From NCBI GenBank assembly GCA_964017235.1, contig OZ024929.1:24487464-24551463 (forward strand): a stretch of 64,000 bases of DNA, in the 5' to 3' direction. Positions 56,821 to 64,000 of this stretch are shown in pieces. The position numbers and the translations under genes were made by a program. Under the pieces are notes generated by a model. That model did not search any database, was not told the origin of the DNA, and saw only the letters and a program-made list of their open reading frames with translations. Source of the DNA: Sabellastarte sp. h YS-2021. Taxonomy: Eukaryota > Annelida > Polychaeta > Sabellida > Sabellidae. Position 1 is the first letter of the stretch, and the number at the start of each line of letters is the position of its first letter.

Positions 56821-58725
56821 ACTTGCCCTGTAGTGATTGCAGTGTGAAACACCTACACTCCCCTACAAAAGTAGCAGAACCCTCACTGCATGGAAATTAC
56901 TCACATACTCATTTGTGTGAAACTGTGCAGGAGTAGTTTGTACATTACTGTTTAAATGGAAATTGAAAAGAAAACTGCATTATTGTTACCATGGAAATTG
57001 TAACCCTCCATACAAAACTGATACTGTCACTGGCAGGTTTTTGAAAAAGTCTGAGCAATATTATGACTGTACACAAAATGTAAAATGCACCATAAATACA
57101 GGTCCCAGTTGATGCACAGAAAATTTCATGTATTTAATAATTAAGTGTGGGCAGACTCTGTTTATGTTTCCATATGCAGGGGCTGAGGATATGACTTGCA
57201 GTGAAAAAAAACAACAACCATTATAGAAATAGAAGATTTTGTAATATTGTCTGTGGGTTTGGGAAAAGGCTTGCTTAAGCAGTTTACAGCTTGTATTTTT
57301 AATTCATGTCCATTTTTTGCTACCTCTTCAAGCTCCCGTAGGCAAGGTATTACTTATATGCTAGGAGATATTTTATGTTATTTCACATCACTATTTTCAG
57401 CTTATTGAATTGAACACAATAATGGAACAATTAGTAAAATTGTAAAACAAGGATGTGATGGCCATTTTAATACATGCCATTGCCTTTTTCAATTTACAGC
57501 TAAAATTGAAGGATATATGTGCAAGCTGGGCATGTGCACTAAATTTGATTAAATGTGACAAAGGAATAACCCTCTAAACATGACATTATACATCAACAAT
57601 ATTTACAAATATTACAATTAAACAAGACTATTTCATCGATTATGCTTTGAATGGGGTTATTATTGGAGTACTCAACAAATACACAAAGAATGTTACCATA
57701 GTTCTCGGGCAATCAGATTCACCGACACAGCTGTATCATGTTAGAATTATTTCATTTTAATTCATGGAATATTTGCATATTGTGTCAAAAGTGAATTCTT
57801 AAGCTTTGTAAATACATTTTTTTCTTTTATACTTCAAACTTTTGCCCACAATATGAACTTATACATTGCACTTTTCCTTGTGAAACCTGCTTGCAGAAAT
57901 CAAACTGAATGTTTTCTCACAATACCAGTTGTTTACATGTTCCATTTATATTGATATTTTACATTTTTGTGAATAATTCTTCAAAGAATAACTCAGTGAC
58001 TTCTTTGTGGTTTCAAAAGTAATTCTTTGCAAAGCTTACAATGCCTTTGTCATTTCATATTTTGAGCCTAAATGGAAAGATTATTTGCCTATTCTTTTTC
58101 CAACTGTGTGTTACACATCTGTACATCTACAACTGGGCCAAAATATCACTCAGTGGCATTTTGTGTACACTGATTTGCTAATTAAAGCTATTCCTTTGTA
58201 TTTTTTTTTTGAGTATGTCTTTGTAGCTAACTTTCATCTTGACCTTTAAATCTTGTAACATGACCTTGACTGTGAAAGTATTGCCTTTATGTTGTCTCAC
58301 TAACTGTATAGCCTGTGTTTATATTAAAACTAGTTTGTGTTTAGTACACAGAGCTTACATGGTGATAATCTCTGTTTTATTTGACAGTCCACATGGGGGC
58401 TTCACCGGGCTAAAGTTACCAAATCTAAAACACAATTCCTTAATATCTCAATTCTGTGGCCAGGTGTTGATATTTTGATAAATTTGACACATGACACAGC
58501 ACATTTGACAATATGTTTTGCAGATATGTTAAGAGAGAAATGGATGGTACATTTACTGTATATCTTTCATTGAAGAGATGGGAAACTAACTAGAAAAAAT
58601 ATACATATATAAGAATTTTAGCTTAATAATATTGTTGCCACAAAACCAACTACTTTTATTGGACCAAGACTTATTCAGTATAATTTACAAGTGCACTTTA
58701 TACAAAAAACTGAACTACCATGAGA
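56821..58725. other. TTLL7: TTLL7 3' untranslated region and downstream sequence
   Basis: Begins immediately after the TAA at 56818. No coding sequence is seen. The polyadenylation site was not fixed: ATTAAA occurs near 58180 and AATAAA at 59231, both possible. The 3' end of the transcript therefore cannot be placed from sequence alone. Confidence 0.5.
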
Positions 58726-58727
58726 TA

Positions 58728-59094
58728 CCGTAAATGACCTATTTAGTGCACAGTGCACAAAGCAAAGTCTATTTTTATTCAATATTTGGTGGGAAAAAAT
58801 TCCCCTTTTAGCGCACCCACCATGAAACACTTTCCGGGATGAAGTATAGGTCAATCCTGTAAGAATAACGGTGTTCCAACATTTAGAATCTACCAAAAGT
58901 ACCCACTTCCTGTAAATATGGCGGTAGATAAAAACAAACTCGAAAGTCATGACAAAAATGTCAATTTATTAAGTAAAAATACGTGCAATATATAAAAAAT
59001 ATGTGGATATTGTGAGCTGTCACAGACGATATTGCTGGGAAAAAGAGGTAGGGTGCGGTTACAAGGGCGGATGCGCTAAATAGGTCATTTACGG
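58728..59094. mobile_element. Mariner-like MITE with CCGTAAATGACCTATTTAG ends
   Basis: The left end CCGTAAATGACCTATTTAGT and the right end, the inverse of CCGTAAATGACCTATTTAGC, are flanked by TA (58726-58727 and 59095-59096). Length 367 bp with no transposase. The minus-strand frame here is fortuitous. Confidence 0.88.
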
Positions 59095-59959
59095 TAAATG
59101 TGATGTTACTAACTTTTTTCAAATGCAGTTGAAAAAGGTGATATCTAGTTCCTGTTGTGATGTTATTTCCCTCCTGGTTACAGTTTCTTAGATATCCCAC
59201 TTGTTGTTTTTGTGCTGTGTCCAGTTGCACAATAAAACCTGCATGAAATTTTCCAGTAATCTTGCTGCTAAATAGATCACTGTAAACTTGCTTAAGTCTT
59301 TACCTTGTTGGGTTTTTGAGACAATGAATGAGTGCATTTTATAACAGTCTAAAATTTCTACTCTCACTAGAAGTAAACTTTCTTCTGGAAAAAAATGCTC
59401 TTACAAAAAAAGACTTTGCAGAATGTCTGGGTTCATAATGTAGGTCTAGGTTCATAGTGAAATAATGGTATTCCAATTTTCATTTGACAACCAGCAAATA
59501 TCAAAACATCCATAATTAAAACAAGTAAAAGTCAAGAAGTTGCATTTTGTATACACTGATTTGTTAGCTAAAGCTATTTATTGTTTTGTAAATATATATG
59601 GTTGTATGGTATTGCTACAAAAGAAAATTATACGTGTGTTTTGGCTGTTTGCAAGATCTATTTGAAAATTCAGTAAATGTATGATCTTGAGTTTGTGAGC
59701 AAATGTACATGTTGATAATATTTACATAACTTACCTATTGTGGGTTGATAGCTGTTAAATTTACAAATATGAAACTAAATTGAACATAAATCTCCAGCTG
59801 TGCTTATGTACATTAACACCTTCATATATGATCTGTTTTTACACTATAAATATGTACATTTTCACTTGTCATTACCTGTTTATTTCTAGGGGTATATCAT
59901 ATGCTCATGTCTTACTGTTGTGCGTGCAGTTCTATGTCTGATTTGTGGGAGAGGCGAAC

Positions 59960-60190
59960 AGTGTTCAAATTAGACTGTAGTTCTGTATGTGTACATTGTG
60001 ACTTGTCTTACTTGTACAATATATGTGTATATATTATGTTTGTGTTTCCGGTGCTGTCCTGTATATATAATTATGTTTGTTAACAGTTATCTTACATGTA
60101 AATTATGTTAACATACAGGTTTCTGTTTATGCACATTATACCATTGTACAGGTGTTGCCCTGTATGTGTACATTATGTTTGCATACAGGT
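59960..60190. repeat. Degenerate 30-35-bp tandem repeat
   Basis: About five copies of a TGTGTACATTATGTTTGCATAC-like unit ending in AGGT follow one another (for example GTACATTATGTTTGCATACA). No gene is seen. Confidence 0.6.
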
Positions 60191-61354
60191 CTTCCATTGC
60201 TTGGCCAGAGAGGATGACTGAGTGTGAGTTGGACAGTAGTTGTTCAAGCCTGCCTCCCATAAGAACAGCTCCCCTATAAGGTGGTTCATCCTAATCTCAG
60301 CCTCTGAAGCAAGTAGTAAACGTGTATTCCAACAGCTAGTTTTTATGGTGATGTACCTTCATACTTTCCTGCAAAAAGTAATGGTACTTGATGAATTATC
60401 CAATAGAGTTAATAATATTTGAGTTTATTAATATTTACTCATTTAAGCTTTATTTTATTACCAATACAGATATATTGTGATGAAAATATGAGTTTGACTA
60501 TGTGTCAAATATATGAATAGAAAATAGACAATTTGCAATTGGTTTAAACATATTTTATTATTCACAATTAGGTGATGGTACATTTATATAAAGACTTCTT
60601 GTATGTTGACATATACAATGGCATGAAAAATTTTGAAACCCCATGAATAACATAATCTATTAATGGTGTAAAAGTTAAGATTTTCAATGTAGTTTTATGT
60701 GGTGCCTTAGACTTATGAGTACAGGTTAGGTTATCATTGTCATTGAACACAATCTCAGGAGAAATTTTTTATGTTTATAACACTAGGGACTGGATTTAAA
60801 AAATATTTAAGTCTAAGACGTAAGCCTCTCTGACTTAAGTCTGATCTACTAGCCAAAGTGTGGGCTTAAGTTGGAATTTACAAAAGAACTTAAAACCAAA
60901 CTGAACATAGACTTTTGTCTCAGCTAAGTGCCATAAAACAATTCTGAAATTCACATGCAGTCAAAACATCCAAGTAAACTTTATGGTTCTGCTTAGAAAG
61001 TATGAAAAAATAATATAAACTGCAAAATTGAGCCTGTTCAGTTCTGTATTGGGCTATTTTCTAACATGGTGTTCACTGTTTAATATTTAAATTTAGTGAA
61101 AGACATAAGTCCTGTCAGTTGTATAAATTACTAGTAAGTATATATTATCTGAACAAATATTTATTTGCTAAAGTGTTATTATTACTATTTTTCATAACAG
61201 AGGGTGTAGTGTATGATTTAGGCACACTGAAGACACCTTCTGCCAACAATGAAGCACGTATGAGTAGAAAACAGAATTTCAATTATTTAGATTTAAGTTT
61301 GTTTCAGAACAGGCTCAGAGTAAAGTCACAACCTAACTCAAAATGGAACTAATA

Positions 61355-61579
61355 GAGTAAGAAATCTAAAATTCGCCACATATCTGAAATTCGCCACATG
61401 TGAAAATACTAATAAAATGAATGAATTGTGCTGAGATTTGTTGACTGTATAGTAAATTAAGGCTTTTTGAACTGAAAAATACCAATTTTTGGACAAAAAC
61501 ATCATTTTCTTCATAAAATTAACTAAGGTTTTAGAGGTGGCGAATTTTAGATTCCTGGCGAATTTTAGATTTCTTACTC
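61355..61579. mobile_element. Mariner-like MITE with GAGTAAGAAATCTAAAATTCGCC ends
   Basis: The left end GAGTAAGAAATCTAAAATTC continues GCC, and the right end is its exact inverse. TA flanks at 61353-61354 and 61580-61581. Each arm carries a second AAATTCGCCA copy, so the element is bounded by a doubled ATTCGCCA motif. 225 bp, non-coding. Confidence 0.92.
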
Positions 61580-61887
61580 TAACACTTGTGAATCCAAAAA
61601 ACAGAAGTTTCACTTTTATCTGAGAACTAAAGTCTCAGAATATTGAAAGCCCAAAAATGGAATTTGTGAATCCGAGCCATGGAAAACCGCAATTTTCCAT
61701 ATTTACTGTTTAGCTTTAGCTATAGTTGAGCAATGGAAATAAAAGTTAAAACAATGTTGTGTAAAGTCAAGCACCTGAGCTTAAATATGTAAATATTCGT
61801 ACAGGTAATAATACAGTGTTTTAGTTTAAGACATCAAATTGTAAAAGCTTTACAAAGCATGCATGTTTTCAGTAATGATGTGTGTCT

Positions 61888-61956
61888 TTATATGTTTAAA
61901 TGGGTACTTTTATATGTTTAAATGGGTACTTTTATATGTTTAAATTGGTACTTTTA
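61888..61956. repeat. Three tandem copies of a 24-bp repeat
   Basis: The unit TATATGTTTAAATGGGTACT followed by TTTA occurs three times in a row with one change in the last copy. Confidence 0.95.
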
Positions 61957-63417
61957 GAGGAGTGGTTGGTAATGTGAATTGCATTTAATTGGCAAGTAGT
62001 TCCCAGTGATTCCAGACTCTTTTTTTTTGGAAGGTTGATGTTTCTGTTCCTACATTGTGAATAAGTCCATGGGTACGATTGAATGGAACTAAATTTTTGG
62101 TCTATGTAATTTATTGATATTGAAATGTTTTGTTATGGTGAATTCATCTATGACCATATGTTTACATGGCTGTTTGTAAATATGAAATTCTGTCACTTGT
62201 TCAGGTTGGAATTGATGTTCAGGTAAAATATTTCTCTTTCAAATCATGTTAACATGCACACATAGTAAACTGTGTGTAAGTAGAACCCGATGTACAGTGA
62301 ATATCAGTATTCATAGAACTAGTTTATTGGCCTGAACATCAGAAAATGCTGCAGGGTTGTCAGTATACAAACAGAAGTTAGCCATTACTAGAACCAAATC
62401 CAGTGGATATTGGAGGTTCTGGTACATGGAAATTTAATTTTTTTTTTCAAATGTACACACATTTAAGATCCTCATATTTATTCTGTAGAACAGAACTACA
62501 TGTACTTATAATTAAAGGAATATTTAGTTTATTTATTTACACTTAGTGGTATTATATTTTATTCTGTCTCACAAACACGACAGTTTTCTATATATTTTCC
62601 AGATCTTCACATTTTTAACGAACAATGATTTAAAATATATTTCAATTATAACTTAGTTAGGTGATTTAGTTCCCGAACAAAATTCAACTTCAGGATCATG
62701 TGTATTTAATTTGTATGTTCCTTTACCTGAAAACAATGTTTCTACAGGTAATGCAGTCACTGACTGTAACTTTATTTTAAGATAACGTGCAATGTCCTAA
62801 AACTTTTAATTGTATCAATGCAATCTCACATTTAGTTATGATGAGCCAATGAAATTATCTAAAAGGACCTTAGTAGCCAATCGGATTTCACAGACACTGA
62901 ACCAGATATAGCAATATACTAACACAAAACTACATGATACACAAGTATATACCCTAGCATTCTGTGATATGTATATGAATTATAGGTGTTTTTGCATATA
63001 TTGGTGTATTTCAAGTATTTTATAACTATGTTTATATGAACTAGTTTCTGGGTGTGTGATGTACTTTATGTAGATCTATTTATACCGTAGGTTGAATGTT
63101 TATTAGTTTTTGTACAGTGTAACTTTATTAAAAAATCAAAAGTTAAGTTCTATTTTCAGTGATGTATGCTTTATATGAATGTATACTTGTTATATATTTA
63201 GACTTTAATTGTTATTGGTACCATGTGTTGATAGTTACAACAATAAATCTATACTTACCATTGACTCGTCATTACAATCCATGCACCAAGATTGCAGACA
63301 TACAAACTGTCCTTTATCTTTAAGAACACCATCAAACCTGTTTGTGGCTCTTACGCATTTTTGGTCTCAAAAATAACAACCTCACTGTGTCAATATCTCA
63401 GAAATTTTGATCTAATT

Positions 63418-64000
63418 AAGCGTCCCTGAAAGGGCGCTTATTTGGTTTCGCGTCAGTTTCCTCGCCGCCACCGCATTGTGGTCTCCCTTGAATATCTCCC
63501 TTATTATTGCAAGCTTTTTAACCATATATGGCAGTTATATACCTTAGGCGTGGGAAAATTTTTCCACATGCTTAAATTTGACCTTTGATCTTTATCAAGG
63601 TCACATGATCAAAAAATAGTTTTTTCGGGTACACCCGCCCGTCATCGCAGTTCAGGAAAATCTACTGACCATAGAGGCTTGTTACTTCATACACATGTTT
63701 ACACTATCAAAAACATGAGCTGATTAGATTTTGGGAGCAATCTGATGAAAATTGACCGATTTATGAGTGATTTTCTCACAGGTACCAATCAGAAAGCTTA
63801 AAATTCATGTGAACCCCCTATTATCTTCTTAAGTATTGCATTTAGAGCCATAAAATGTATTGGGAGGTAGTAGGAAACCATATGTGGAGAGTCTAGAAAG
63901 CAAGTCAAATTTCCCCCTCGACCCCCCTGTAGGGGTCAAACTGGGCTAGCCAATTTCATCTTTTCCCCTTATATCTCCTTTATTCTTTCTTCTAGAGCTT
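63418..64000. mobile_element. Start of another AAGCGTCCC hairpin-ended element, cut by the window end
   Basis: AAGCGTCCCTGAAAGGGCGC followed by TT is the same kind of 5' stem-loop as at 51865 and is likewise preceded by TAATT. It runs into sequence with TCTCCCTTATTATTGC, TTTGACCTTTGATC and TATCTCCTTTATTCTTTC, typical of these elements' minisatellite cores. The right end lies outside the window. Confidence 0.6.

Larger units (their letters stand above)
51085..54491. mobile_element. Hairpin-ended minisatellite element (HINE-like) in intron 16, host of a nested element
   Basis: The left end ATCTCCCGCC continues to the stem-loop CGGCCGAAGGCCG and AGGAGAT. The right end has the inverse GGCGGGAGAT at 54455-54464, then a stem-loop CCGCTGCGGCAGTGG and a T run. 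The core is about two copies of a roughly 450-bp unit (CCTCATTTTGAAAAACAAAA, TAGGCCTAGTT-like, TCCTATTAAAAAGGCC, TATATCTCCC). The second unit is interrupted at 51865 by another element and resumes at 54226. Confidence 0.72.
59097..63417. other. Intergenic or distal 3' UTR sequence
   Basis: Apart from the small repeats and the MITE listed separately, this is AT-rich with no exon recognised. A short phrase TTAGCCATTA..AGAACCAAAT..GATATTGGAGGTTCT at 62375-62425 recurs at 46771-46812. AATAAA near 63243 is one of several possible poly(A) signals. Confidence 0.4.

Noticed and set aside
52164..54096. Repeated 82-143-codon open frames on both strands, some nearly identical at 360-nt spacing
   Set aside because: They are translations of the minisatellite units; both strands and several frames are open because the unit lacks stops, not because of coding selection.
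58675..59230. Minus-strand frames of 89-91 codons
   Set aside because: They overlap a MITE with clear inverted ends and show no conserved motif.

Overview
The window is AT-rich animal genomic DNA. Its genes are split by GT-AG introns and its introns are crowded with many kinds of transposon. The repeat mix (DIRS and other tyrosine-recombinase retroelements, tRNA-derived SINEs ending in an ACGTAAAACCCC-type tail, and hairpin-ended elements carrying minisatellites) suggests a lophotrochozoan, most likely a mollusc. That assignment is inference; nothing in the window names the species.

One gene fills most of the window. It is a plus-strand orthologue of TTLL7, the tubulin polyglutamylase. Seventeen coding exons (2849-56820) join in frame into 895 residues, close to the roughly 890 of the vertebrate protein. 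They cover a basic N-terminal segment, the full tubulin-tyrosine-ligase catalytic domain (exons 3-9), the cationic microtubule-binding helix (exon 10), a conserved middle region, an acidic linker (exon 13) and a conserved C-terminal region (exons 14-16). A second, divergent copy of exon 16 lies at 44752-44893 and ends in its own stop, predicting a shorter 843-residue form. Decayed partial copies of exon 6 (about 19906-19990) and possibly exon 14 (about 41243-41275) lie upstream of their parents.

The introns hold the rest. Intron 1 has TA-flanked inverted-repeat elements nearby, a degraded LINE and a SINE with target duplications. Intron 8 holds a near-complete but mutated DIRS retrotransposon (about 22425-27945) with inverted terminal repeats and the diagnostic internal complementary region. 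Intron 9 holds a hairpin-ended element (28303 to about 33430) with two minisatellites, itself interrupted by a 5'-truncated minus-strand retroelement whose RT/RNase H and tyrosine recombinase frames are open. Intron 13 holds another hairpin-ended element. Intron 16 holds a further one (51085-54491) with a second nested inside it (51865-54225); an undisturbed copy of the host repeat shows the empty site. SINEs, hAT-like and mariner-like MITEs and minisatellites are scattered throughout.

No second cellular gene, tRNA, rRNA or CRISPR array was found. The most unusual structure is the set of hairpin-ended, minisatellite-carrying elements. They share architecture but not terminal sequence, resemble non-autonomous Helentron/HINE elements, and appear to exchange minisatellite cores.
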